Positions 7,289-16,311 are shown, numbered from the stretch's first letter. The stretch: 47,579 bases of DNA from Patescibacteria group bacterium (GCA_018969385.1 JAGWYL010000004.1:1-47579); one strand, 5' to 3'. Numbers and translations are program-made. The notes: generated by a model from the letters alone, not told the origin.

Positions 7289-7819
7289 TTATGGCGCGGT
7301 AAAGACGATGCCGTAGTGATGCGGCCCCGCGCGGAAATCCTTCAGCTTATGGAATCCGCCGCCGATGAAGAGGTCTTCGGCGGCATACTCCGTTACGACG
7401 CGGTCGCCGGACGGTCCCATGCCGCCGTACGCGCCCGCCCAGTCGATGACGAGGAGCTTCCCTCCCGGACGCAGGATGCGGCGGATCTCCTTCACCGCCT
7501 CATCGCGCCGTTCGAGCTGGAAGAGCGTATTCGAGAGGATGACGGCGTCGGCGACATGGTCGCGCAGCGTCGTGCCGCCGACCTTCTCCGCGTCGCCCCA
7601 TATCGTCTCCACGTTATGGAGCCCGCGCTCCTTCGCGTGGTCGCGCACGTGCTTCAGGATGTCTTCCTGCACGTCGACGGCGTAAACCTTCCCGTCCTCG
7701 CCGACGATGTTCCCCGCCGCGACGGCGTAGTGGCCGGAACCCGCGCCGATGTCGCATACCCGCATGCCCTCGCGCAATCCGAGCTGGAGTATGTTCGCCT
7801 TCGGGTCGCTGAAATCCAT
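7289..7819 (-). CDS. class I SAM-dependent methyltransferase (UbiE-like)
   Basis: 176 aa from ATG 7819. SAM-binding motif I is VCDIGAGSGHYAVAAG (about 21-36), motif II has VYAVDVQEDILKHV, and the post-motif ILRPGGKLLVIDW is typical of the UbiE/COQ5-like group. The substrate is unknown; without quinone biosynthesis genes nearby a menaquinone role cannot be claimed. The upstream extension to 8026 would run through the divergent gpsA gene and is rejected. It follows the direction of the solute-binding gene (19 bp apart) and may be the operon's first gene. Confidence 0.8.
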   Translation of the reverse strand: MDFSDPKANILQLGLREGMRVCDIGAGSGHYAVAAGNIVGEDGKVYAVDVQEDILKHVRDHAKERGLHNVETIWGDAEKVGGTTLRDHVADAVILSNTLFQLERRDEAVKEIRRILRPGGKLLVIDWAGAYGGMGPSGDRVVTEYAAEDLFIGGGFHKLKDFRAGPHHYGIVFTAP

Positions 7820-7866
7820 ATCGATACGATAGCACGCGCAGGAACGCGGCGTCCGTGCAATCAACA

Positions 7867-7891
7867 TCCCGCGCCGCTCCGCGGCGCGGGA
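7867..7891. repeat. 11-bp GC palindrome between divergent genes
   Basis: TCCCGCGCCGC (7867-7877) and GCGGCGCGGGA (7881-7891) with a 3-nt loop. It lies between the divergent methyltransferase and gpsA starts, so a terminator is not needed there; an operator or extruding palindrome is possible. Confidence 0.5.
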
Positions 7892-7901
7892 ACGGAAGTG
7901 G

Positions 7902-7907
7902 TATGCT
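7902..7907 (+). promoter_or_regulatory. -10 of gpsA, leaderless start
   Basis: TATGCT preceded by a TGG extension, only 6 bases before the ATG at 7914, which puts the first transcribed base at or next to the start codon. Confidence 0.5.
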
Positions 7908-7913
7908 CTCTCG

Positions 7914-8789
7914 ATGATTGTCGGCATTATCGGCCAAGGAGCGTTCGGCAAGGCCATCCGCGCCGAACTTTCGCGCGGCGGCGTCGAACCGGTCTGCGTG
8001 GACGCGGGCGAGACGCTCGCCGGCAAGGGGCCGTTCGACGTCGTCTTCCTCGCGGTGCCCGCCGCCGCGCTCCCGGAAGCCCTCGCGGATAATCAAAGCG
8101 CGTTTAGGGATGCGCTCGTCGTGAACACCGCGAAAGGCATGGACGAGCGCGGGCGCATGCCGCAGGCCGTCGTCATGGAGGCGCTTTCCGGAATCACCTT
8201 CCGGTATGCCGCCGTGTTCGGGCCGTCTCTTGCGGATGACCTTCTTGCCGGGAGACCCGTGGGCCTCACCATCGCCGCGAAGGACGCTGGAGACCGCGCG
8301 CTCCTTTCGACGCTCCTCGCGAAGGGCAACCTGCTCCTCGACGCGACGGACGACGTGCGCGGCGTCGAGCTTGCGGGCGTCATGAAGAACGTCTACGCGC
8401 TCCTCTTCGGCTACGCGGACGCCATCGAGCTCGGTCGCTCCGCGCGCGCGGCGCTCTTTTCCGCCGCCGTGCGCGAGTTCGAATCGTTCGCGAAGGCCGA
8501 GGGCGCCTCGCCGGACATCGTAAGCTTCGGCGCGCTCGGCGACTTCGCCCTCTCCGCGCTCTCGAACGCGAGCCGGAACCACGCCTTCGGCATGGAGCTT
8601 GCCGCGCTCGCTCCCGCGGACATCGAAAAGCGCGCGGCCGCGAAGACCGTGGAAGGCTACCGCACCGTGCGCATCCTCGCGGACCAGGGCCTCATCACTG
8701 ATGCGTTTCCGCTCCTCTCCGCCGCGCACGCTATCGCCGCCCGCGGCGCGGACGCCCAGCCCCTCGTACGCGGACTCTTCGCGTCGTAG
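7914..8789 (+). CDS. gpsA: NAD(P)H-dependent glycerol-3-phosphate dehydrogenase
   Basis: 291 aa, shorter than the usual 320-340. It reduces dihydroxyacetone phosphate to sn-glycerol 3-phosphate for membrane lipids. The Rossmann motif is IIGQGAFGKA (5-14). Conserved family positions include VNTAKGM (K74 region), FGPSLADD (about 102-109, the SGPS/A-type motif) and ELAGVMKNVYALLFGYADA with catalytic-type K158. The C-terminal helical half carries SRNHAFG in place of the usual RN-R/G substrate motif. It starts about 6 bases after a -10, so the mRNA should be leaderless. It is the only lipid-synthesis gene in the window. Confidence 0.88.
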   Translation: MIVGIIGQGAFGKAIRAELSRGGVEPVCVDAGETLAGKGPFDVVFLAVPAAALPEALADNQSAFRDALVVNTAKGMDERGRMPQAVVMEALSGITFRYAAVFGPSLADDLLAGRPVGLTIAAKDAGDRALLSTLLAKGNLLLDATDDVRGVELAGVMKNVYALLFGYADAIELGRSARAALFSAAVREFESFAKAEGASPDIVSFGALGDFALSALSNASRNHAFGMELAALAPADIEKRAAAKTVEGYRTVRILADQGLITDAFPLLSAAHAIAARGADAQPLVRGLFAS

Positions 8790-8875
8790 CCGGCGAAGGC
8801 ATATTCACAAATCGGGCGCGGGCGTGCATAGTGCGGACGAACCCTTGAACCTTAACCCAACCGATGGAGGCCACG

Positions 8876-9250
8876 ATGGCTGCTGATGCCTTGCGGCAAT
8901 TCCTGCTTATCCTGAACGACACATACAAGGTCCGGCTTCTCACCTTGCCGCGGGACGGCGGGGACGAAGCGGCTCTCCTTATCCGCGAACGCCTGGACAC
9001 GATTCACGAGCTCTTGTCGACGCTCGAGAGGGACGGCGTCGGACCCGCGCGGACATTCCTCATCGAGCGCAAGCAGGAATGGCTGCGCGCCATCGAATCC
9101 TGGAACCGCGCTCGGGCGCATCCGGAACGCGGGGAGTTCGCCGATGGCGAGATAGCGTTCTACCGGCGGCTCGTCGAGCTTGCGGACGATGCGATTGCGA
9201 GTCTTCGTCCAGGCAAGATTCCGGGAGGCGGAAATGGATACGATGCGTGA
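8876..9250 (+). CDS. small helical protein of unknown function
   Basis: 124 aa from ATG 8876, chosen because GGAGG (8866-8870) lies 5 bases upstream; an in-frame ATG at 8864 has no such site. The sequence is predicted helical and highly charged (LIRERLDTIHELLSTLERDG, RKQEWLRAIESWNRARAH), with no membrane segment and no recognised motif. It overlaps the next gene's start by 17 bp. Together with the next two genes it forms a short cluster, each gene with its own Shine-Dalgarno site, unlike the surrounding housekeeping genes. Confidence 0.65.
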   Translation: MAADALRQFLLILNDTYKVRLLTLPRDGGDEAALLIRERLDTIHELLSTLERDGVGPARTFLIERKQEWLRAIESWNRARAHPERGEFADGEIAFYRRLVELADDAIASLRPGKIPGGGNGYDA

Positions 9251-9581
9251 CCGCCTTCGCCAGCTGCTTGAGGGCGACCTCTACGTCGCCGCGGAGATCT
9301 GGCGCGTCGCGCGCGCCGAGTATGGGCCGAAGCACATCACCGCGGAGGCGTCCGTGCGCGCATACGGACGCGCCGAAGCCGCGCTCCGCGCGTTCCATGC
9401 GGGCGACGGCATCGCCGTACTCGCGTACTTCCGCGAGGAATACCGGACCGCGCTCCGGAACATCGCGTTCTGGGAGTCGAAGCCGCTTCACACAGACGGT
9501 CGCGCCATGCTCATCGCCGTCTCGCGGACGCGCAAAGCGCAGCTCGAGCTGTTCCTGCCGGGCGCGGAGCATGTCTCATGA
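9234..9581 (+). CDS. small helical protein, paralogue of the next gene
   Basis: 115 aa from ATG 9234, preceded by GGGAGG (9223-9228) at 5 bases. The middle AEAALRAFHAGDGIAVLAYFREEYR aligns by eye with RQKAIEAYHSGDLARVVRELALTRRE in the following gene, and the preceding parts also align (EGDLYVAAEIWRVARAEYG with ERDWRAFKVAYSFEHRT). So the two are duplicates of one small helical family. The function is unknown. It overlaps the previous reading frame by 17 bp and ends 20 bp before a hairpin. Confidence 0.65.
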   Translation: MDTMRDRLRQLLEGDLYVAAEIWRVARAEYGPKHITAEASVRAYGRAEAALRAFHAGDGIAVLAYFREEYRTALRNIAFWESKPLHTDGRAMLIAVSRTRKAQLELFLPGAEHVS

Positions 9582-9600
9582 CGCTATTCGCCCGGACACG

Positions 9601-9628
9601 TCCCGTCTTCGCTTTGCCGAAGACGGGA
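9601..9628 (+). terminator. 11-bp hairpin, probable terminator
   Basis: TCCCGTCTTCG (9601-9611) and CGAAGACGGGA (9618-9628) with a 6-nt loop, after the stop at 9581 and followed by the modestly T-rich CGTTCGCTTTC. Confidence 0.55.
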
Positions 9629-9635
9629 CGTTCGC

Positions 9636-9664
9636 TTTCACAAAATAGATTTTTGTCGTATAAT
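9636..9664 (+). promoter_or_regulatory. promoter of the third small helical gene
   Basis: TTCACA (near 9637-9642), 16 bp, then the consensus TATAAT (9659-9664). It gives a leader of about 27 nt before ATG 9698. A similar TTCACAAA box occurs upstream of the 8876 and 15793 genes. Confidence 0.6.
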
Positions 9665-9697
9665 CAGCGCAGAGACCGCAAACCGCGAGGAAGCGAC

Positions 9698-10129
9698 ATG
9701 ACCCACGAGAATCCGAACGCGGTCGAGCTCCTGCTCGCCACGCTCATGGAACGCGATTGGAGGGCGTTCAAGGTTGCATACTCGTTCGAGCATAGGACGA
9801 GCATCCCGTACGCGATCGCGAGAGCGAAAGTGGAGCGGCGGCAGAAGGCCATCGAGGCATACCATAGCGGAGACCTCGCGCGCGTCGTCCGCGAACTCGC
9901 GCTCACGAGGCGCGAGCTTTCGGAACCGGCGCGCATCGCCGACGAGACGCTCAAGCTCTTCTACGGAGAGAACCTCGAACGGCTCGACGAGCTCGCCGGA
10001 ACCGAAAGCGGCGAACTTCTCAAGCGACAGCTCGCGGACATGGAGGCCGAGTGCGTCTCGCTCCATACCATCCTTGCGCGCATCGCGGACATCCTTCCGG
10101 ACCTTGAGACCCGCTCGAAGACCGCATAA
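9698..10129 (+). CDS. small helical protein, paralogue of the previous gene
   Basis: 143 aa from ATG 9698, with GAGGAAG a few bases upstream and a consensus -10 at 9659-9664. It is all-helical by appearance, with charged heptad-like segments (KLFYGENLERLDELAGTESGELLKRQLADMEAE) that could form a coiled coil. It shares the KAIEAYHSGDLARVV core with the 9234 gene. There are no cysteine clusters, catalytic motifs or membrane helices. A strong terminator follows, so this copy is an independent transcription unit. The function is not known. Confidence 0.68.
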   Translation: MTHENPNAVELLLATLMERDWRAFKVAYSFEHRTSIPYAIARAKVERRQKAIEAYHSGDLARVVRELALTRRELSEPARIADETLKLFYGENLERLDELAGTESGELLKRQLADMEAECVSLHTILARIADILPDLETRSKTA

Positions 10130-10133
10130 GCAC

Positions 10134-10170
10134 GTGCCCGCTGACATCCGTCGGCGGGCACCATTTTTTA
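10134..10170 (+). terminator. strong rho-independent terminator
   Basis: GTGCCCGCTGAC (10134-10145) and GTCGGCGGGCAC (10150-10161), 12 bp with one G-T wobble and a 4-nt loop, then a T-run at 10164-10169. Confidence 0.85.
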
Positions 10171-10232
10171 TCCGATCAGCCGAATCTCCCCGCTGAAACG
10201 AACCGCACCCGGACCTCCCCTCTCCGTCCGAC

Positions 10233-10268
10233 ATTCTTATCTTTGGACGGTCGGCGATGGATAAGAAT
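10233..10268. repeat. 36-bp palindromic repeat A (downstream of the PaaX/Cas2-like gene)
   Basis: Arms ATTCTTATC (10233-10241) and GATAAGAAT (10260-10268) around an 18-nt centre. The arms are identical to repeat B, and the centre shares TTTGG plus, in the reverse orientation, GCCGACCG at the same position. It starts 6 bases after the gene's stop codon. Confidence 0.8.
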
Positions 10269-10274
10269 AGCTCG

Positions 10275-10856
10275 CTATCCTTTCGGCAGCATGAAATGGG
10301 CACGGAGCGGCGCATCGCCTTCAAGGCTGTCCACGATGGCGTAGAGCACGCTTCGCCCTATCTTGAGATCGGCCTTAAGCATCGCGACGAAGTCTTCGCA
10401 GTCGTAGGGATACACCCATACGCTGTCCTGAAGACGGAGGAATCCGATATCCGCCATGACGCTGCGCAACTGTGCGCGCACCCTTCGCTGGCGTTCAGGC
10501 ACGTCAAATGCCACCATGCGCCAGCGTCCGTCCCACTTGCGCGGCCGTATGCTTAGCGCAGCCTTCGCTTTTTCAAGCGCGAACGCTCTCTCGCCAGTAG
10601 CGGTGAGCCGCAGGAACTTCATTCCGTTACTCTTCACCCATTTCGCATACCCTTTCGTTACGAGTCGGCCGGCTGCCGTGCGTGCCCGGTACCCGAGCAA
10701 GGCGTCCTGTCCGGGAACGTATTTGAGCAGCTGTAACGTCTTGGGCGCGATTGCCGCCCAGGCAAGCAGTCCTGCGCCCGCAGTCGCCATGAGCACCGCC
10801 GTCTGTATGTTCTGCTTGCGCCGTCGCTTCCGTGCGCCTTCTTCCATCTTTCCCAT
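10275..10856 (-). CDS. PaaX-like protein with Cas2-like ferredoxin domain
   Basis: 193 aa from ATG 10856, which lies 6 bases after a TATGCT -10 (10863-10868); a GTG at 10862 is an alternative. Residues 1-15 are very basic. A hydrophobic helix (about 18-38) leads into a winged-helix-like region (about 40-95). The C-terminal half (about 112-190) reads MVAFDVPERQRRVRAQLR then IGFLRLQDSVWVYPYD. This is the pattern of the PaaX middle domain and of Cas2 nucleases (acidic residue after strand 1, here D118; basic helix; Q-x-S-V strand). No cas1 or array is present, so a regulator is more likely than a CRISPR protein. The gene is flanked at both ends by near-identical palindromes, suggesting autoregulation or a mobile unit. 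Confidence 0.75.
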   Translation of the reverse strand: MGKMEEGARKRRRKQNIQTAVLMATAGAGLLAWAAIAPKTLQLLKYVPGQDALLGYRARTAAGRLVTKGYAKWVKSNGMKFLRLTATGERAFALEKAKAALSIRPRKWDGRWRMVAFDVPERQRRVRAQLRSVMADIGFLRLQDSVWVYPYDCEDFVAMLKADLKIGRSVLYAIVDSLEGDAPLRAHFMLPKG

Positions 10857-10862
10857 TCTCAC

Positions 10863-10868
10863 AGCATA
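10863..10868 (-). promoter_or_regulatory. -10 of the PaaX/Cas2-like gene
   Basis: TATGCT on the minus strand, 6 bases before ATG 10856. Palindrome B (10875-10910) lies directly upstream, over the spacer and -35 region, where a repressor would block polymerase. Confidence 0.5.
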
Positions 10869-10874
10869 CGCCGT

Positions 10875-10910
10875 ATTCTTATCTTTGGCCGACCGGCTGT
10901 TGATAAGAAT
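10875..10910. repeat. 36-bp palindromic repeat B (upstream of the PaaX/Cas2-like gene)
   Basis: Arms ATTCTTATC (10875-10883) and GATAAGAAT (10902-10910), the same length and arms as repeat A, with an inner GCCG-AC-CGGC mini-palindrome. 30 of 36 positions match repeat A in direct orientation. Confidence 0.8.
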
Positions 10911-10944
10911 ATGAGGACGCCGACGAACGCTTGTTTATCCGTGT

Positions 10945-11250
10945 TTATCCGAGCGTATAGATATCTATGACCGGCTCTTCGTACGGATGCGCGTCACGGA
11001 TGGCGCGGACGACCTCGCTGACTCGGTCGTCCGCGACCGCCACCTCTATGCGTTCTTCCTCCACTTCTTCCATCTTCCCCACTTCTCCGATTGCCGGGTG
11101 CGCGCCTTCTTCCGGCTTGAAGCGCCCCACGCCGCGCATGCTGAAACTCGCGAACGAGTAGTTCCCGATGCGCCCGCCGCCCGCATCCCCTATTGCCTCG
11201 CGAACTTTCTCCGCATCCGCGACCGGCGTAGTCGTGACAATCTTTTTCAT
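10945..11250 (-). CDS. stand-alone YqfO/NIF3-insert-like (PII/CutA-fold) protein
   Basis: 101 aa. The core GNYSFASFSMRGVGRFKPEEGAHPAIGEVGKMEEVEEERIEV matches the PII/CutA-like insertion domain of YqfO/NIF3 proteins, and the C-terminal AHPYEEPVIDIY is the matching end. The NIF3 metal-binding halves are absent, so this is the free-standing small form. Its function is not established; in other bacteria it is a trimeric domain thought to bind a small ligand. It ends in a short direct repeat (GTTTATCC twice) at the stop and lies 6 bp after the protease gene. Confidence 0.8.
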   Translation of the reverse strand: MKKIVTTTPVADAEKVREAIGDAGGGRIGNYSFASFSMRGVGRFKPEEGAHPAIGEVGKMEEVEEERIEVAVADDRVSEVVRAIRDAHPYEEPVIDIYTLG

Positions 11251-11256
11251 AGTTGG

Positions 11257-11673
11257 CTATGCGGGGCGTATAAAGAACTTTTGACGATGCTTCTCGAATC
11301 TCACTTCGAATAAATCGAAAAAGCGCCGTTGGCCTAAGAGGCAAGCATAAGGCAAGGAAGGCACGAACGTCGCGTCAGTCATGAACGGCGTAAAGCCATC
11401 CACGGTCACGGAAACATCGTGCGTGAACGCATCCCGTCTTTCTCCTGTGACCCCTCCGACGGAAACTGAATTTGAAAACTGTTTGATACTTAGAGCTTCC
11501 GCTAGACTGGCCTCAAGCATCGTACAGTCACAACCTGAGTCAATAAGTGCGTTCACCCGTATCGAACCGCTGTCGCTGCGGAGCTCAACGGGAATTATCG
11601 GACGATAGCCGACCGTCGTGCCTTGAGCGTCCCACTGATATGAAAAGTCAAATTCTTTCCAACGTGCAGCCAT
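11257..11673 (-). CDS. retropepsin-like single-domain aspartic protease
   Basis: 138 aa. The catalytic signature is NALIDSGCDCTML (D45-S46-G47), followed by a flap-like VSVGGVTGE, and the C-terminal half carries SLPYACLLGQRRFFDLFEVRFEKHRQKFFI, the usual LLG-R-F-F-D end of this fold. Such half-size proteases act as homodimers. The substrate is unknown. Base composition is visibly less GC-rich than the neighbours, which hints at recent acquisition. It follows a 66-aa partner by 9 bp and precedes the YqfO-like gene by 6 bp, so the three are one operon. Confidence 0.8.
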   Translation of the reverse strand: MAARWKEFDFSYQWDAQGTTVGYRPIIPVELRSDSGSIRVNALIDSGCDCTMLEASLAEALSIKQFSNSVSVGGVTGERRDAFTHDVSVTVDGFTPFMTDATFVPSLPYACLLGQRRFFDLFEVRFEKHRQKFFIRPA

Positions 11674-11682
11674 TGCAGCGAA

Positions 11683-11883
11683 CTAAAACGCGAACGTGAC
11701 GTCGGTAGGCAGAACTTTCATGTAAGTGGCTTCATCGCGGCGGTCGCCAAGCCGGCTGCGCAGTACCGCAAGATCCTCCGCATAGTCAATCACTCGCGTC
11801 TGCTCCGGATTCAATGCAACCCACTTGCGTTCGTGCTCCTTTTTCAGAATTTTTCTGAAATCCACGTTCTGTCCCATACTCAT
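11683..11883 (-). CDS. 66-aa partner protein (DUF5678-like) of the aspartic protease
   Basis: Starts at ATG 11883 with AGGAGG 8 bases upstream. The sequence ILKKEHERKWVALNPEQTRVI then LAVLRSRLGDRRDEATYMKVLPTDV follows the DUF5678 pattern (K/RWVAL, a middle V, then a helix and a K-V-P end). I recall that pattern beside retropepsin-like proteases, but I cannot check it here. It could be the protease's substrate, inhibitor or antitoxin-like partner; this is inference. The GC content is low like the protease's. Extension to 11955 would enter gyrA and is rejected. Confidence 0.6.
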   Translation of the reverse strand: MSMGQNVDFRKILKKEHERKWVALNPEQTRVIDYAEDLAVLRSRLGDRRDEATYMKVLPTDVTFAF

Positions 11884-11932
11884 ATAGTATACCTCCTGAA
11901 ACGCCAGCTGCGCGTAAGCGGGTGCGCAGGCA

Positions 11933-14410
<2,478 letters not shown>

Positions 14411-14414
14411 GACG

Positions 14415-14750
14415 TCAGAACGGGATGACCGTCGGCCCGACCGTGCTCGGGGTGGCGGATGCGGAGGCTCCGGCGTTCACGACGGTGATGGCCGGCTGCG
14501 CGTTCGCGGCGTTCGAACCGTTCGCGCCCTGCACTGCCGCGTATCCCGCGGCCGCCTGGGAGACGCCCGCGCCGACCGCCGCCACGCCCTCCGCCACGGA
14601 AGACGCTTGGAGCGCGAAGAGTCCCGAAGAGGCGGCTGCGGCAAGCCAGCCGACGGCCACGACCGCCGTCACGCCGATAGCGGACATGAGCGCGATGCGC
14701 TCGCGCACGTGCTCCGGCTTTTCCCTGAGACGAGCGATGAATTGCTGCAT
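14415..14750 (-). CDS. small single-pass membrane protein of unknown function
   Basis: 111 aa with a basic cytoplasmic head ([21 protein letters not shown]), one membrane helix (about 22-45, [20 protein letters not shown]) and an Ala/Gly/Ser/Thr-rich tail, probably outside the cell, that is of low complexity. It sits between an MBL hydrolase (2 bp upstream) and gyrA (4 bp downstream), which makes it a real operon gene. The family is not recognised. Confidence 0.7.
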   Translation of the reverse strand: MQQFIARLREKPEHVRERIALMSAIGVTAVVAVGWLAAAASSGLFALQASSVAEGVAAVGAGVSQAAAGYAAVQGANGSNAANAQPAITVVNAGASASATPSTVGPTVIPF

Positions 14751-14752
14751 GG

Positions 14753-15421
14753 CTAGGGGCTTATGACGATAATAGCACCGTCGCGGGAAGCCGCATCCTT
14801 CTTCTTGAGCGTAAGCTTCTCGACCTTCTCCGGCGTCTCCCCTTCCTCCTTGAGGAACGCCTCGAGCGACTTCGGAACGCCCATGCCTTGCGTTCCTCCG
14901 GACGTCCCGCTGCGGGACCAGTGCATCGGGATGATGATGTGCGGCTCGAGCGATACGGCGAGCTCATGCGCGTCTCCCGCGGAGAGGACGCCATCGCCGC
15001 CGACCGGCAGGAACAGCACGTCGATGTCATCGATGGCTTCGCGCGCCTCCTTCGAAAGCGTCGGTTCGGAAAGCGCGCCGAGGTGGACGAGCGTCATATC
15101 TTCAAGCTCGACCGCGTACACCGTATTCACGGCGCTCTCCTCGCCTTTCGCGAGCCCGTACTTGCTCTTCGTGAGGAACCCCTGGACCGTGACGCCCGCG
15201 CGCTCGTACTCTCCGGGACCGGTGATGGCGAAGGGAACCTTCTCTCCGTACGTCACCTCCGATACGCCGTTCATGTCGGGATGGTTGCGCGAGACGAGCG
15301 CGATGTCCGCGCCGAAGCGGACGCTCGGGAGCGTTCCTCCCTTGTTGATGGGGTCGAAGACGAGCGTGAGGTCTCCGAGCGTCACTTTGAAGCACTGGCC
15401 GCCGTGGTGGGTGATAACCAT
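14753..15421 (-). CDS. MBL-fold metal-dependent hydrolase (UlaG-like)
   Basis: 222 aa from ATG 15421. Features of the metallo-beta-lactamase fold as in UlaG-like proteins: the N-terminal ITHHGGQCFKV, LVFDPINKGGTLP, SRNHPDMNGV in place of the HxHxDH motif, GPGEYERAGVTVQG, and the C-terminal IIIPMHW. The classical HxHxDH is reduced to a single His-Pro-Asp, so it belongs to the UlaG-like branch with an altered metal site; activity is uncertain. A consensus TATAAT at 15431-15436 lies 9 bases before the ATG, so the mRNA is nearly leaderless and this is the first gene of the gyrA operon. Extension to 15535 is rejected. Confidence 0.78.
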   Translation of the reverse strand: MVITHHGGQCFKVTLGDLTLVFDPINKGGTLPSVRFGADIALVSRNHPDMNGVSEVTYGEKVPFAITGPGEYERAGVTVQGFLTKSKYGLAKGEESAVNTVYAVELEDMTLVHLGALSEPTLSKEAREAIDDIDVLFLPVGGDGVLSAGDAHELAVSLEPHIIIPMHWSRSGTSGGTQGMGVPKSLEAFLKEEGETPEKVEKLTLKKKDAASRDGAIIVISP

Positions 15422-15430
15422 CGTGCGCCC

Positions 15431-15436
15431 ATTATA
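15431..15436 (-). promoter_or_regulatory. -10 of the MBL-gyrA operon
   Basis: Consensus TATAAT on the minus strand, 9 bases before ATG 15421. Confidence 0.65.
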
Positions 15437-15437
15437 C

Positions 15438-15792
15438 CGCTTTTTTCGGCATTGTGGTAGGCTCACCCGGCAATCTCGTTTGGGAGGTGTGCATGTACAA
15501 ACTGGGACCGTGAATCGCAAGGAACCCTGAAGCAATCCTGATTTGGCTTTGGCGTTTCTTTTCCGCGTTACGGTCCCGCTGATTCCTTATCGCCGCCGCG
15601 CCGGGGCGCTCCTTTCCCCGGCGCGGCACAAAACCCTACGGCCATGACTCGTTCATGGCTTGTATCGTATACGGGGCCGTCCCCATGCCCCGCTTCACAA
15701 ATCGCGAGCAAGTGCTAGCCTTCCAGGGTCGCTCGGTTCCGTCTTCGAAGAAGCGGGATAGACGGGCGACACGTCGCAACACGGAGGAATCC
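15438..15792 (+). other. non-coding stretch with a hexapeptide ORF and a 12-bp hairpin
   Basis: No convincing larger gene. GGGAGGTG (15482-15489) is well placed before a six-codon ORF at 15493-15513 (M-Y-K-L-G-P, stop), which could be a leader peptide. A 12-bp GC hairpin follows at 15595-15606/15616-15627 (arms GCCGCGCCGGGG and CCCCGGCGCGGC), with no T-run. A TTCACA box with TAGCCT 16 bp later (about 15691-15718) may be the promoter of the 15793 gene. Confidence 0.4.
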
Positions 15793-15927
15793 ATGACCGC
15801 GACAAAATCCGATGGCTCTCCGGCCCTTCACGGGCCCCCTGCCATCGCCACGAAGATGTCGTCGACGGACGCTGAACCGATCGAACGCGTCGCGACACCA
15901 AAGGCCAACAAGATACAACTCGCCTAA
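15793..15927 (+). CDS. 44-aa small protein of unknown function
   Basis: ATG 15793 has a textbook Shine-Dalgarno site (GGAGG 15783-15787 region, 5-base spacing), which is the main support. The product is hydrophilic and probably disordered (TKSDGSPALHGPPAIATKMS, then STDAEPIERVATPKANK). There is no known motif. An in-frame upstream ATG at 15655 would give 90 aa but ignores the site. A structured RNA region follows directly. It could be a regulatory short ORF rather than a functional protein. Confidence 0.45.
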   Translation: MTATKSDGSPALHGPPAIATKMSSTDAEPIERVATPKANKIQLA

Positions 15928-15929
15928 CC

Positions 15930-16158
15930 GGCCAGCGCCGGCAAGAATGAAGCCTCGGCTTGGGAAGGGGTTCGCGTGGTAATTGAATCGAGCGGTTCGG
16001 GAATACCGCAGTAACAAAAATCCCAAGACTCCGCAACGGGGAGTCGGCTCCGGATCACTTCAACAGCCTTGTTGGGAGTGGCCCGTCCGGAGCCGACGAC
16101 CCCTTAGTCCTTACGGGTTACTTTGTCGAAGGCCTGCCTTTCCGGCGGGTCCTTTTTT
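15930..16158 (+). ncRNA. candidate structured RNA or 3' UTR ending in a terminator
   Basis: About 230 nt of nested pairing. CTTGGGA (15959-15965) pairs with TCCCAAG (16021-16027). A small ACTCC/GGAGT hairpin follows. Then comes a long stem GTCGGCTCCGGA (16043-16054) with TCCGGAGCCGAC (16086-16097), extended inside by CACT/AGTG and AACA/TTGTT. The run ends in the terminator at 16131-16158. I find none of the signature bases of tmRNA, SRP RNA or RNase P RNA. It may be the 3' end of the 44-aa ORF transcript. Confidence 0.35.
16131..16158 (+). terminator. rho-independent terminator
   Basis: GGCCTGCC (16131-16138) and GGCGGGTCC (16144-16152), with one bulge and one wobble, then six T (16153-16158). 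Confidence 0.8.
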
Positions 16159-16216
16159 ATCCCTGCCGTTTTACCGCGCGCCGCCGCGCTTCGTTGTGCC
16201 GCCCTATGAGCCGTGG

Positions 16217-16222
16217 TATAGT
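16217..16222 (+). promoter_or_regulatory. extended -10 of rpsA
   Basis: TATAGT preceded by GTGG. It gives a leader of about 80 nt to ATG 16312, or an almost leaderless start at GTG 16234 (11 bases downstream). Confidence 0.5.
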
Positions 16223-16311
16223 CCCGCCATCGCGTGCAAAGAAGTAGGTTCCGGCTAACCCTCGCGCCGAAAGGACGAGTACCGGCTCCGAAAATGCGCA
16301 CCGCTTTACGC

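Noticed and set aside
7820-8026. N-terminal extension of the methyltransferase
   Set aside because: Would overlap the divergent gpsA gene and the palindrome between them; the SAM domain is complete from 7819.
10233-10910. Possible CRISPR locus because of two 36-bp repeats and a Cas2-like domain
   Set aside because: Only two repeat copies, separated by a whole gene rather than a spacer; no Cas1 or effector. The protein matches PaaX-like architecture better.
15930-16158. tmRNA, SRP RNA or RNase P RNA
   Set aside because: The conserved signature bases of these RNAs are not seen; kept only as an unnamed structured RNA candidate.
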